Below, in pieces: positions 10,396-23,300 of a DNA stretch of 64,000 bases; the stretch's first letter is position 1; each line of letters opens with the position of its first letter. The notes under the pieces were generated by a model. The model searched no databases. It saw only the letters and a program-made list of their open reading frames with translations, and had not been told where the DNA came from. The position numbers and the translations under genes were made by a program. The DNA is from Paramecium sonneborni (Eukaryota; Ciliophora; Oligohymenophorea; Peniculida; Parameciidae), in NCBI GenBank assembly GCA_905182985.1, contig CAJJDN010000001.1, positions 803,866 to 867,865 on the forward strand, written 5' to 3'.

Positions 10396-11899
10396 ATGAG
10401 CGGATTAGAAGATATTCCTGAATTTAATGATGATCCACAACAACCTACAAAATAGGATATATAGTAAGAGCAAATATTGAGAATCGTAGAAAATATGACA
10501 ATTATAATGTTTCATAATTCAAAAACTTTGGGCTTAAAGAGGAGCTCTTACGAGCCGTGAAAGAAGCCGGGTTCGAGCATCCTACTAGGGGTAATTATAG
10601 GTTTAATATTTATAGTCCAAGCAGAATCGTTGACAAATGCATTATAAGGAGAACAATTGATATGCCAAGCAAAAGCAGGAACAGGAAAGACAGCTGTATT
10701 TGTATTGACTGTTTTGAATACGATAAACACTGAAAGCAATAAAGTAGAATGTCTAGTAATCACTCATACAAGAGAGTTAGCCCAACAAGTATATAAATAA
10801 AATAAAAATTTAGGCTCGTGATGAATTTTTAAGATTGGGAAAATTTATGAAGAGTATTAAAGTTGAATGTTTCTATGGAGGAGGAGAACCAGTAACTGTG
10901 AATATTTCAACAATTGAAACAGTTAAACCATAAATTGTAGTTGGGTATTATTGAAAATTTAAATTTTTAGTACACCTGGAAGACTTAAGGATTTGATTTG
11001 CGAAAAGAAAGCTTTGAAAGTAGATAGACTAAAGTACTTTATTTTGGATGAAGCCGATACAATGATTGAAGATTTGAACATGAGGTGCTGATTTTTGGAA
11101 ATAATTATTTTTAGAAAAGACATATAAGACATATTTTTACGTACACCACAAGAGAAATAATTTATGGCATTTAGTGCAACATTTACTGATTCAAGTAGAA
11201 CATCACTCAAAAAATTCATTGCTGATAATAAACATGTAAATTATTATTATAAAAATTTTACAGATTTATGAGATTACAATTAAACCAGAATAACTCTTTT
11301 TGGATAAATTGAAGCAATATTATATGAAAGTTCCTGAAACTCTTAAATTCCATTATTTAAGATAAATTTTAAATACATGCAAATTAAATTAATGCATTAT
11401 TTTTGTTAAAAGTTCAGAAAAGGCAGATGCATTAGTCTCAGAACTTAAAAAAAAAGGTGAAGATTCAGTTAGATAACTCTATGGTGGAAATAGATTGGGA
11501 CCAGATCATTAAAAAATGAGATAAAAAACATATGAGTAATTTAGAAATGGACACTTCAGATTAATGGTTGCTACTAATCTTATGGGAAGAGGTATAGATA
11601 TTGATAAAGTTAATTATGTTATCAATTTTGATATGCCTGATTCTTTAGAAACATATTTACATAGAGTATATTTATTATTCATATTATTAGGTAGGAAGAG
11701 CTGGTAGATAAGAAACTAATGGAGTTGCAATCTCATTTGTTAAATATGAAGAAGAAGCATCTGATTCTAAAAAACATACTGATGATGAAGTATAAAATTT
11801 CATTTATTATTTTTTTAGGTTTTACAATAAATCCTCAAATAATATCCAGATAAATTATAATAATTGCCTTAAGATTTATCCACATTAGACAAGTTCTGA
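10396..11899 (+). CDS. UAP56/Sub2-like DEAD-box RNA helicase
   Basis: An ATP-dependent RNA helicase of 429 residues, most like UAP56/DDX39/Sub2, which acts in spliceosome assembly and mRNA export in the nucleus. Motifs: the Q-motif region ([11 protein letters not shown] ... GFEHPTRVQAE), Walker A AKAGTGKT (about 75-82), THTRELA, GG, TPGR, DEAD (about 184-187), SAT (FSATF), [18 protein letters not shown] and YLHRVGRAGR. The short length with almost no extensions matches the family. Motif II is DEAD, where UAP56 orthologues normally have DECD, so it could be a divergent paralogue. Eight introns of 25-30 nt (10464-10489, 10591-10615, 10789-10813, 10945-10970, 11085-11114, 11236-11263, 11666-11690, 11790-11818) give exactly 430 codons. 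The Rab gene starts 45 bp downstream on the same strand. Confidence 0.9.
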
Positions 11900-11944
11900 T
11901 AATGATAGTATTACATAAAATAAAAAACAAATATAAATATTATT

Positions 11945-12622
11945 ATGCAAAAACCTATTTAAAGTAAAATTGTTACTTTAGGGGACTATGCAGTTGGCAA
12001 AAGTAGTTTGATTTAAAGATTCACTAAAAATGATTTTACAGAAGTAAGAACCTAAACTTTGGGTGCTGAATTTTCTCCTAAATAAATTATAAGAGATGGT
12101 AGATTAATAGAATTATAGATTTGGGACACTGCAGGATAAGAAGTTTATAGAAGCATTGCTAAACTATATTATATGGGTATTTTATAATAACAAATATTAA
12201 TAAGATGCAAATTTTGCTATCATAGTTTATGATGTAACAAGACCTAAATCTTTTGAAGTACTTAAATTTTGGTTAGAAAAACTAAATGAAGAAGGATTAC
12301 CAGATATTAGTAATCTTGATTTTTAGTTTAGCTAAATTTATTATTGCAAACAAAATTGATTTAGAATCTAAAGTACCTTTAGAAGAAGTTTAATAGTATG
12401 CTTACATATGTGATCCTAATATTAAGGTTTTTGAAACTAGTTGTAAACAGAATATTGGTGTTTTTGTATTTATTTTAAAAATTCTAGGAATTATTCAATC
12501 ATATTGGTGATTTAGTTAATGAAAAAGAAAGATTAAAATAACAATAAACTAAAGATCAGAGACCAGCCATTAAAATTGGTGTCTCTGATAATAAAAATGA
12601 TACTGAAAAATCTTGTTGTTGA
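11945..12622 (+). CDS. Rab-family small GTPase
   Basis: A 201-residue Ras-superfamily GTPase of the Rab type, a switch for vesicle targeting. G1 is GDYAVGKSS (13-21), switch I carries the conserved Thr (EVRTQTLGAEF), G3 is WDTAGQE, G4 is NKID, and G5 lies in FETSCKQ (TSCK in place of the usual TSAK). It ends SCC, a double-cysteine geranylgeranylation signal. The second residue of the switch II region follows TLGAEF, not the usual TIGVEF, so it is somewhat divergent and I cannot name the subfamily. Introns 12177-12204, 12310-12331 and 12466-12487 (28, 22 and 22 nt) give 202 codons. The C-terminal 40 residues are the usual Rab hypervariable tail. Confidence 0.93.
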
Positions 12623-12795
12623 TATTATTATTTCTTTTAATTATTGATTTACAATGTAGAATTTCTAAAATATTATATAATTCTAATTATTTCTGTAGAT
12701 AATTATTTTAAAAGAAAATAGAAATAAATTAATTTGAAAGAAAGTATATATGTATGAATATCAATAAGTTCAATTATGATAATTATATATTAATT

Positions 12796-13936
12796 TCATT
12801 CAAGGTTCTTATCACCAGCAGCAATTCTTAAAGCAATGTATTCTTTAAGATCTCTCATGTTGGAATTCAAAATACCAATCAAATCACTAACTGTTTATCT
12901 ATCCTTATCTCTTGCTGATCTTCTTTATTAGTAATCATAAGCAGATTCTTAACATTCTCCTCTTCTATCATCTCTTTATTGAGTCTTAGCTTAAATTCTT
13001 AATAGAACATCATTTTAACTTGAAGTAGTAGCATCAATTCTGTCTTAGAGTGATTAAATTTCAGCTGTTAAATTAGCAATTGATGAATTGTATTTATTCA
13101 TGTCTTTGTTTAATAAACCCATATATGCTTAGAAAGCTCTGGTTCTATCATCTTCAGCTTTTCTGGCTAAATCAAAAGCTTAACTTAATTAATTTTAAAG
13201 ATCATCTATTAATTTAATAACTCTGCCTGTTAATTCTTAGTTAGCAAATTATTGAGTTCTGTTTGCAAGATTTGCTAACAATTTTATAGCTTTTCCAAAT
13301 GTTCTAACATGTCTCATTGTACTGGCTTTATGTGCACCTTAACTCATATGACTAGCAACTTAAGCCATGATTTATGGAGTTATATGAACCTTTTCTTCAC
13401 CTTTTTATAAGAAAGATGGAGCTTATAAATTATCTGTGAAGAGTCTTCTTGCTTCAGCCAATACTGATGAAACAAATGTATATTCTTATCTTTAAGCTTC
13501 AAAATCTTCAGCTTATTCTTATCTTTTAGCTGTTGTTTCATCTATAACTTTTTATAATTCAGCCTTTTAGAGTTCTTTTGCTTTCTTTTATCCAATCTTT
13601 TAATCTCTAATTGGGATCAGATCATCAAGAACAGCTTATAATTCTGTATTTCTTTATTCAAGATTAGCAAGTTCTTAGTTTAAAGCAGCTAAATCTGCAT
13701 CACATACTTATTAGAAAGCTTAATTATTAGTATCATCTTCTTTTTAGTCAGCGATATATCTATCTTCCAAATCATAAAGTGTTTAAAAAATTCTTTAATG
13801 GTTCACCAGTTGTCATTTAAATAGCAATTGTATTTAAAAGTGTTCTACCTAAATCACTACTTTCAATTTTATCAAACATAGCTGTATTTGTAGTAAAAAT
13901 ACAAACAACCAATACTAATAGCAATGTAGTTTTCAT
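12796..13936 (-). CDS. trichocyst matrix protein, one-base frameshift
   Basis: A core protein of the crystalline matrix of trichocysts, the extrusive secretory organelles of Paramecium. It has a signal peptide (MKTTLLLVLVVCIFTTNTA), then about 360 residues of acidic, heptad-patterned coiled coil. The family-typical block TLYDLEDRYIADQKEDD lies near residue 60, and there are few cysteines. Precursors are cleaved in two before crystallisation, and the middle of this protein (around FVSSVLAEARRLF, SFLQKGEEKVH) resembles the linker between two mature chains. The frame breaks once, near 13,785, in a six-T run on the coding strand. Removing one base gives 380 codons with no other stop, and no intron can explain it. 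I take it as a sequence error in a live gene, but a recent null allele is possible. Confidence 0.88.
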
Positions 13937-14031
13937 TAATATAATTATGAAAAATTGTTATATTAAAAAACGCGATAAAAAATTAATAATAATTGTTCTA
14001 TTTTGGAATTGAATATATTTATTGATAAAAT

Positions 14032-15203
14032 TCAACAAAATGAATCTTCCCATGTGTTTGATCCTGCTCCACTAAACATATCTATTTTCCAGTAAGTAAA
14101 TAATCCAAAAGAGTCAGCCCACCAAAGTGTTACAAACATTGGTAAGAATTATCTACTAGCATAATTTCTTAACATTCCTGGGAAATAGTTATTGAAATTT
14201 CTAGCATACCTTAGTTAAAAATATAAAATAAATATACCAAATATGAGTAGCAGCTTTTCTATAATTACCGTCATAAGGACAAACGCCATTAGGTTTTGGC
14301 CATAAATCTACCATTTCTCGAGTCACTTAAGAGAGGGAATAACTAGTTATGATTGCCAAGTATGTAGATAAGAAACAATTTAAAACCTTAACTGGGAAAT
14401 ATGGGATTTCTGAAACTCTTGTAAGAACAGAAAGCTATTGATATAATTATATAATAATTTACTTTATCCTTCATCCAATCAAAAGAGTACAATAGAGTTA
14501 ATGTTTATAAAAAGTTTCTAGCGAAGAGAGGGAATGAATTTTTATAGAAATAGTATGGTCCTTCTTCAAATGGAATTCTCCATAGAGCATTGAAAAATGA
14601 AGTATATCCTTTTTATAATTCTTTAGGGAATGTTTTATCAGCATAATATGCCATTCTAGCAACTTCAAATGGAATTCCAATAGGAGCAGTAACAAGAGCC
14701 ATGAACATAGAGCCAGGAATTTTTCTCATGAAACCATATTCAAATGTACCCCAAGTTCCTTAATTTAATATTTAATATAAATACTTTGCCATCCATGATT
14801 AATAGCTCTAAATGTTGCTAATCTCAAAGCCCAATCAATACCACCTGAGGCAAAAGCAAATTACATTCTAGTACCCATTGATCTTCTGAAATTCTCAAGA
14901 TTAATAGTTGCTTTACTAAAATTATACAATTCTTTCATATTATTTGGTTATTCATATGATCGTAACCTTATCTATATAAATATTAATTACAATAATTTCC
15001 AATTTTCATAAAAATTATGCCATGTTTCACCTACAACACTTCCCAATAATCCTGAGATTGCTCCTCTTGTAAAATTCCATCTCCATGAACTAAGTTATGA
15101 AAGAGATGATTTACTTCTCAGGAGCATCTGTCCATACACCAGCATTATAACAATCAAAATACAACGAATGTCTTCTTCTGATGTCGTCTAACTCAAAAAA
15201 CAT
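14032..15203 (-). CDS. divergent mitochondrial carrier-like protein
   Basis: A 346-residue protein, probably of the inner mitochondrial membrane. The central part has one good SLC25 signature: PFEVAR followed about 20 residues later by GYTSFFNALWRIPFEEGPYYFY, close to the P-x-D/E-x-x-K/R ... G ... E-G-x-x-x-x-Y/F pattern of one carrier repeat. The first and last thirds have glycines and aromatic residues in carrier-like spacing (RGAISGLLGSVVGETW) but lack clean signatures. In ciliates, degenerate carriers are known as structural subunits of respiratory complexes, so transport is not assured. Introns: 14210-14237, 14435-14462, 14759-14784, 14967-14990 and 15090-15114 (28, 28, 26, 24 and 25 nt); coding length 347 codons. 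The next gene on this strand begins 70 bp upstream of its start. Confidence 0.7.
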
Positions 15204-15272
15204 GATAAATTAATTATTAAATAGGATATTTTTGGTTTTATATATTTATATTTTGTGTGTCTGCTATAATTC

Positions 15273-15682
15273 TCAGATGAACACTTTCTTGTGCATCGAA
15301 TGAGCTACTTGATATTTTTAATAACAATTATAAACTCTATTCCATTCTAATTCTTCTTTTATTCTCCATCCTAACCATGCAACAATACCTCCTGGAACTG
15401 CAGCCCAAAATAGTCTCTGTTTTATTGGTAAACCTTTTATTATTGGAAAGAAAAAGAATGAAAATGAATAGACTGCTCCTCCGACTTATCCTAATCTTTC
15501 AAATCTTGAAGCATCTCTATTGTAGACAATTAAATTTAATACGCTTCTGCATGGAATACTTACTCAGTTAATTTTAAAGGAACATGTCTATCGTATTTCA
15601 AAAATTATTTCACTTCTTCTTTCTCTTTAGCTGTTACTGTTTTCTCGAAAAGTCCAAAGTGTTCTGGTTAATCGTAAATCAT
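15273..15682 (-). CDS. small predicted membrane protein, possibly mitochondrial
   Basis: Not recognised. 127 residues after removing a 26-nt intron (15517-15542). The N-terminal half is charged (KTVTAKEKEEVKQFLKY). It then has two hydrophobic stretches (AVYSFSFFFFPIIKG and LFWAAVPGGIVAWLGW) joined by a short basic loop, a small hairpin in a membrane, and a basic C-terminus. Size, hairpin shape and lack of a signal peptide resemble small ciliate-specific subunits of mitochondrial complexes. It neighbours the carrier-like gene on the same strand. That link is an inference from context only. Confidence 0.7.
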
Positions 15683-16403
15683 AATAATATAATAAAATAA
15701 TTTTCACATATTTATATCAATATATAATTCTTCTAAATATTTTCGGCTTTTCAATTTATTCTATAATTTAACAATAAATGCTTATCAATCTATTTCTTCT
15801 TACTAATCTAAAAATATTACTCAAAATTAATATAATTTATAAGAGATTATTTTCTATTTAATGTCTTCATAATTATTTTAATGAAATCAAACTTTATTAA
15901 TAAGTTTTTATTATTCTTTATTGTTTTAAAAATAATTGAAGCTCTGTATTTTTACTTTTTTAATAATGATTTTAAATGAAACATTCTAATATTTTTTTGT
16001 AGAAAAAAGCTTTTAGATATGTAATCTCATATTGAATATTATAAAACTTAAGAATAGTAAAGCATTCATTGAAATCAATTATAACAAATTCTTTACTACA
16101 AACTTTCAATAATTAATTTTATCAATCTAAAATTTTCAAAATAGCTTATTCTCAAAATTTTATATAATTTTATGGCATTTAAAAAATATTTTAAATAACA
16201 TCAAAATTTTAGAAAATGAATTAATATCACCAACAAACTTTTCAATTCAGTAAATTTTATTAAATTGTTTTTTTTAATTCATACTCTTTAATATTTATTT
16301 TCAATCTTTATAATTAAATAATTAATCGACATTGATGATAGAATCATCTACTTAAATAAATATTGATAATTAATAAAAAGTATTTTTTTTAATTATTCAA
16401 ATA
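15683..16403. other. intergenic, no feature seen
   Basis: About 720 bp of AT-rich sequence between a 5' end and a 3' end on the minus strand. Both strands have short open frames only; none has a protein-like composition. One of the longest empty stretches in the window. Confidence 0.55.
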
Positions 16404-19400
16404 TCAGAATTAATTTTTCTTTAATTAGTATAATATGATTGCATTCGCCAACCACTCCACCGAAGAATATATCAAGAACTCAAATTAATAACTAAATATT
16501 TTAAATAAATTTTACTTATTTGTCTCATAAAAAATTATGGCAGTTAGAAGCAATCCAAATTAAAGAGGATTTTATACTGTTGTTAATCGTTTGTAATTTG
16601 TGGCCAGAGCAATTTTAATTTCTTCATTGTATTTAAATGAAAAATTAAATAAATTAGATTTTGCTAATCTGCTTTTTAACATGCAAATTATTCTAAAATC
16701 TAAAAATTTAAATAGTAAATTGTTTATATAAAAGTAATTTTATTTTTAAACATTTTATTTGTATAGTATATCTGTTAATAATGGAATCTCAATCTAAGCT
16801 TGAAAATGAAAACTTTACAATTAACTCAAAAAAAATAAAATCAAAGTAAATGATGAAAATAGATATTATTCTTAAATCGTAAAAAATACTAATGAAAATA
16901 TTCTAAAAATTGGGATTGAAAATCCAAGCATTATTGATAAAGTAAAAAACATCGAAAAATTTTTATTTACTAATTTATAAAGTATTAATGAGCAAATAAA
17001 TCCTGCTTCTAAATAATTGAGTAAACCCAAAGAGTATGATTTTTTAGTATTATTTTTTACAATTTTATTTTAGGTTAGAATATCTGAATTATAATTAGAG
17101 GTTGAATTCTATAAACTATTATTTTCATTTGGAGATGTTGTATTAAGATGATTATTTAGTATAAAATCTATTTTAATACAAATATTATTCTCTAAAAAAT
17201 ACCCATCTTAGCATTATAAACATTATTATAAGTTATTTGATGAGCATGTTGAGCAATAATTTGTAGTTTCACACTTTTTGCAGCTTTCATTAATAATTAT
17301 ATATCCTTCTGGACAATCATATAAACACTTTCCAGAGAGTTTTAATAAACCTTTCTCACACTATTAACAATAATCAGAATAACAAAGAATACAGTTGTCA
17401 AATTAACATCTAAAATAATCTGATTTTATTGAACTTTATTACACCAAAGTATTATTTTCATTATATTAAGATAAAGTGTAAAAATATAGAGAATTCATAG
17501 AGTTTGGATTTATAACTGATTCAATCAATAAAGTAATATTCTGATTTTATTAAATTTAAAAGAGGAAGTTCAATTTTAATTGGCTCTAATTTAAATGGCA
17601 TTAATACTCTTAAGGACATTGTATTTAATTTAGGTTGAAATCGGGATCAAAATCTAAAATAAGCGTGTTCTTTTGATTAATATTTATGCTAGAAATGAAT
17701 TGCAGGAAATAATTTGAACGAATTCCAATATAATCATATTCTGGAGTTAATTTGAATTTTTTAAATTAATTAATTTATGTAGTCAATTAAGTTTAATCTT
17801 CATATATTAAAAAACCAAGTTAATCTTTAACTTGAATTTAAGTTTGGGGTATTGATAAAGAATTATCTGTATTTTAGGCTGATAAAATCTCAATGTAAAG
17901 TATTTTATTAATATCATATAAATTATTTAAAGTAATTTTTTAATTAGTTATTGTACATTCATGAAACGAACAAATACAATTTTTACAATTGATTTTTTAT
18001 GGTATTAAAATAATGATTGAATCAGTCTATTTGAGGGGGATTCTAAATTACATGTGAATTTAGATTGAAATAGATTATGTTTATTAATTTTTAATAGCTT
18101 CAACAACAAAATAATCCAAATTATTAGGTTTTGATACACTTAAGTTTGGGGAATAAGGTAAAATGTCAATTAAATAAATTTTATGAAAAGTTTTAATGTT
18201 TATATTATTGATTGGATTAAGAGATCGATTAGATATAAAATTATTGATTTAAATATTTAATAAAGATTTAGCTTTGAAAATTGTGGATGTTTATATTTTT
18301 AAAGTATTTTCTTAAAGGGAGCAAGAACTCTATTTCTCATTGATTTCACATGTTAATTGATTATTATCACTCAAAAGGCTTTCTAAAAAGTAATTATTTA
18401 AATCGAAATAAATGAGAATAAAGTCATTTTCTAACAAGCCAGTTTATGACTTAAAACTTAAATTAATTATGTTTTCTTTTTAATTTGTTTATTCTTAATT
18501 TTGTTTCAAAGAAATTATTTCTAAATATCCATGTTATAGATTTAAAAATTATTTTTAATTATTAATAACCTATTAAAAATTATCGAACATAATAGAAAAA
18601 GTATAGCTTTCATTATCTTGATCAATATAAGATGGATTATAAATTCCATTAAGACAGAAATGAGTTTATTTATCAAATTAAGAATTTATGAAAATATTCT
18701 TAATTTTGACATTTTTCCCGTCCATATCTATTTATGAATTAGAATTAATATTTTATGATTCAGTTATGCTAACTAAAGAATCAAAATTTATGTTTGAAAA
18801 GAAATTTATTTCTAAATAAGAATATTCATAAAAGCTTTTGGCAAATTCAAAAGTAAAGCATAATTAAGTTTATTCAATAAGATTTTTATTTGAACTTTCC
18901 ATGTTAAATGATTTAAAGGTTAATGGACTGAAAATAATATTCTAAGGAATAGATTCAGCTATATCAAAATTTTGCCAAATAAATTTAACTTTTAAACCTT
19001 GATATATTTTTTAAATTAAAGGGTTTTGAATTTAAAATGATAATATTATATTAGATTATTTACCTTCATTCTTGATAAAATTGGACAAAGTTAAAGTTTA
19101 ATCAACAAAATTAGCTATAAAATTGGTATTCAAATTATCACTTAATGTTATGGTTGGTTAAGTATTAAGGAATTGATTTGGAAATGTAATAATCATAATT
19201 GTATCATAATATAAAAAGTCCTAATATTTAATTTATATTTGAAAATTATTTAAAGTGTTAATATGATCGTCACTTTAAATTAGATATGCAAAAATATCTT
19301 AGTTGATTATAGTACTTTAATAGCTTAAAACAGAGCTCTCAACTATAAAATATTTTGATGTAAAAAATCTTTGTAACTCAAATTAAATATTGCTAATCTC

Positions 19401-20161
19401 TTTTAGGTTTTATGGATTTACAAAATCCTATACTATTATATTTAAGACAGATTAAGAATTAATTTTGGTTATTTTAAGTTAATTTTATAGGAAATAGCAT
19501 AAAATTGAATCATCTAAGTGACCATCTTATTCAATTCTACAGTTTGGTGTTTTAAAGTTAAAATATTCTGATTTTGGAACAATGGCATCTTCATCTCTAT
19601 AAGGAAAAGTAATAACAATTTAATCTTCTTCAATTATAAAATTTATAGGTTTATATGTAATATTAAAATTACATATTGCGCTAGTGACCTAAGAATCTGT
19701 TTTAATATTCAAATCTAAATTATGTAATAAATAATACTTGTATTGATATATTGATTATAAGAAATTAATTAAGAATATAATTTTTGTTATGTAGATCCTT
19801 TAAAGATAACTTCTATAAGTATATTGGCTTTTAAATGTAATGTCTTTATAGGCCCAATATCAACTTCTATTGTGTTTACACAAGAATTGTATTAATATGA
19901 GTAGGCTCCAGCAAACATAATATTTGTTTAGAGTCCAACACTTCCTTATATAAAATTTAATTTAAATCCATCTGCTTCTTCAATAGCAAAATCATTATTT
20001 TCTTCAATCAAATTTATAGTCATGAAACAAAATCCTGTAATAGGCTAATTTTGAATTAAAATGTAGAATTGTTCCTAATCATTTTCTAAATTTGTCTTTT
20101 AGAATGTCATTTATGCTATAGAAATAGAAAATAGTAGACTTAAAGTGAATAATTTATTCAT
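16404..20161 (-). CDS. large secretory-pathway protein with cysteine-rich domain and hydrophobic C-terminal region
   Basis: 1,244 residues, family not named. It has a signal peptide (MNKLFTLSLLFSISIAQ), then about 900 residues rich in Asn, Ile, Phe and Ser with weak beta-strand periodicity. Next come a furin-like cysteine-rich domain with C-x2-C pairs (CQFDNCILCYSDYCQQCEKG ... CPEGYI ... CLQCQDGYF) and a Ser/Thr/Asn linker with N-glycosylation sequons. The last 230 residues contain several hydrophobic segments (from LNYLEAGFICSLILY onward) with a basic patch in between. This fits a surface or contractile-vacuole membrane protein with a large lumenal part. One 23-nt intron (19715-19737) gives 1,245 codons, with no TGA over the whole length. 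The C-terminal hydrophobic part is antisense to an alternative plus-strand reading, which I rejected. Confidence 0.8.
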
Positions 20162-20318
20162 TTATTAAACTATATGAGAAAAGAAAATAGTGACTTTAAT
20201 GTTGCTAAAATTGCCAAATTTCACTCTAAATAATATTAAAAATTATATTTATTATTTGATGCAACAAAGAATAACTAGACTTTATTTTAATCAAATTTGA
20301 ACTTTATATTATATATTA

Positions 20319-23300
20319 TCAATCATTTAGTTGGGTTGTAAAGGCAGCTCCATTGAGAATCCAATAATCAGGATTCTTCTTAGTAGGACATTCGATAGCT
20401 CTAATGAAATTAGTTGAATGTCCTGTAGTTGATAATACTCCTGCTCGAAGACCTAATAATTTTAAAATTAATAAATTACTTGTTTTATAAAGAGGCATTG
20501 AATATTCGCTTGGATTAGGTTTATAGTCTTAAGTAGGTATAAAATGTATAACAGGAGCCTAGAAAATAGTTTAACCTGGCAACTAATCTTCTAGTATACC
20601 TTTATTTATGTCAAATCTACATCCCTCAACATATAAACCATATATATATGCTCCATTATCAGGTGTTGATGTAATCTAAATATATTACATATATATTACC
20701 ATTTCGCTGTCTATATAATTAAAGAATTTGAAACTGAATCCAAGAATATCAATCGCAATTTAATTTTTTCTTGCAAATGTTTATAATACTGAAGTTAGAA
20801 AACCTTATGGGAAGAAGAAGGCAGAGATCCAATAACCTTTTGGATATCCAAATTCTAAGTTAAACCAATCTCTGAAGAAATTAACTCTTTTAATCATATC
20901 ATCATAAAAGGAAGCTAAAGGCTTTAAAGATGGATAAGCTTTATTTGCCCAAATTTAAGGCACTTAATTATTCAGTAAAGAACTATACATTTTATCAAGT
21001 TCAGCAGACATAACAACTTCTCCTTTGATAGCTGCTTGTAAATTTTTTATTGAATTTCCAATTACTGATAATAGCTTATTAAATCTTTAAACTTCTTAAT
21101 TTAAACAAACTTTTAGAGAATCGATTTCAGATTAATTATGTTAGGGAACATTTTATTTCTTCTTTTTTTCTTATTCTTTAATAAGAAATGGAAGTTTCTA
21201 AACCAAAATATCACAGAGTTCCAAAACATTTTCATCTGGAGTTTTTGCTTTTTTATCTGAGTCGCTTGTTTATGCACTTTCTCTTGGTTGAATATTTAAA
21301 ATAGTAGATAATGCCATTTTTGATTCAGTTAATTTAAAAGTAATATTGGCATTTTCATTCATTCCAAAAACTTCAGGTTTCTCAAAATCAGGGAATTTAT
21401 TAATTAAATTTCTATATCCTTCTATATTTGTCTCAGGAGATTATTTATATACACCTGAATCTGAGAAAGAATATCCATCGTTAAGTGCATCTTCACTAAA
21501 TTTATAAATTTATGATTTACTTAATAAATTTGGATAATATGGTTAACAAACATCTTCTATCCCAATCATCCGTAACTCTACCACCATATGTAATTTCTCC
21601 AATTACATAAACAATAGCATCCCAAGGTATATCTTAAGGTAAATCAAGGAAATTTTTAAGTAATGTATATGAAGTTTCAAGATCAGAATCATTAAATCTA
21701 TGTATATATTCATTTTTACTCATATCTTATATTCCAGCCTAGAGGTCCAAATTTACGACGCTCTTAAACTATAGCATGGAAAAATGCTAGAGAATAGAGT
21801 AGTTTTTTCCATGGTTCCTTTTTATCACAATTCTCAACTTATTCAGATGATAGATCAGTATAACTCTTAAACATATTTGATTTCAATCCTTTAGGTGGTT
21901 CAGTTGTTAATTTAATACTATTTTATAGTACACTTACAGGGAAATAATCACAAGGCATACTTGTTAACATCAATCTAAATCCAGTATTAAATTATGATTA
22001 TAATTCTGGATCTTCAAACCATTCTAATCTTTTTTCAAGAGTAGGCATAAATGATTTACCAAGATGACAATTTTATAATATTACCCAATCACCACTCTTG
22101 ACTCCACTTTCTATAGCTTTTTCAGCAATTATTCCTTATCCTTAACCAAGTGAAATGATTCTAAGTTTCTCAGATGAAATTTTCTTTTAACTTGCTAATC
22201 TCATTAAACTAGATAATGGATCAGCACCCTAACTTAAAATAAAAATAAATGGTGTTTTATGATCAGTATCATTGAAAATATCTTCAATTGAGGCTTAATT
22301 ATTAGATGTATATTTTTTTCCTAAGATAGCATCTACATAATAGGTCATTGCATATAAAGATTCTTCTTCTCTTAATACTTTAACTATCATTAATTTTTAG
22401 AAAGGAGTCAATTATTCATTCATTAAACTCCAAGGATTATCAGATTATATTAATTGTTCAGTCTCTTTGAAATTAGTCAATGTTTAATTGTAGATTTATA
22501 TAAAATTTTAATGGACAGTTGTCAATTAATACAATTCATTCCAAATTTTAGGAGTTAATTTAACTGTATTAGGCATAGCTGGTGGTTAAATAGATAAACT
22601 TGCTCCTCTTACAAAAAGATTCCATTCAGCAAAACTAATTTATTTAGCATTCAATTATATTTTAACAGTCATTAAAAATGAAAATATTCTCTTATGCTAA
22701 TTAAATAAACCTCTGCAAACATTTGAATAAATTGTTTCAGTAATACCTTCTATTAAAGTAGATATTCTTATTTTTATATCATCATTTTTCTCTGAATTTC
22801 TAATAACATTCTGATAAAGTTTCTTAAAATAATTCAATGAAAATTAATACATTGGATCTACTAATGTAAAATCTGCAATAACAAAATAAAGTAAACTACC
22901 TCTTGTTGCTACAGGTAAATATTATTATCTAGCTGCTTCTATTTCAGCAGATTTCTATTCTTATGTTACTAAACTTTCTTTAACTTAAATTGCATCTTAT
23001 TTTGAGATTTTCAAATTTTCAATGAGATCAACATTATCTAAAATCATTCCTTTAGAATTTGCTAATAAATTTAAAATCTTTTCTTCATTCTTTCTTAAAT
23101 TCATATTTCCATTTGAAATTCTTTTAATTAAGTCCTTCTTTTCCTCTTCCATTTCTGGTTTCTCAATCTATACTACATCTCCTAGTAATTATTCTTCTAA
23201 ACCTTATTCTGTAACTGTAAAATTAATTACTGTTACTCTAATAAATATTTCTGGCAAAAATTATGGATTAGCCAATTTAGTACTGAAAAATAATTTAAAA

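Noticed and set aside
16781..17151. Plus-strand ORF starting MESQSKLENEN, with a 27-nt intron, about 110 residues
   Set aside because: It needs a one-base frameshift in an A run, and it is exactly antisense to the unbroken C-terminal part of the large cysteine-rich gene, which stays open for 1,245 codons.
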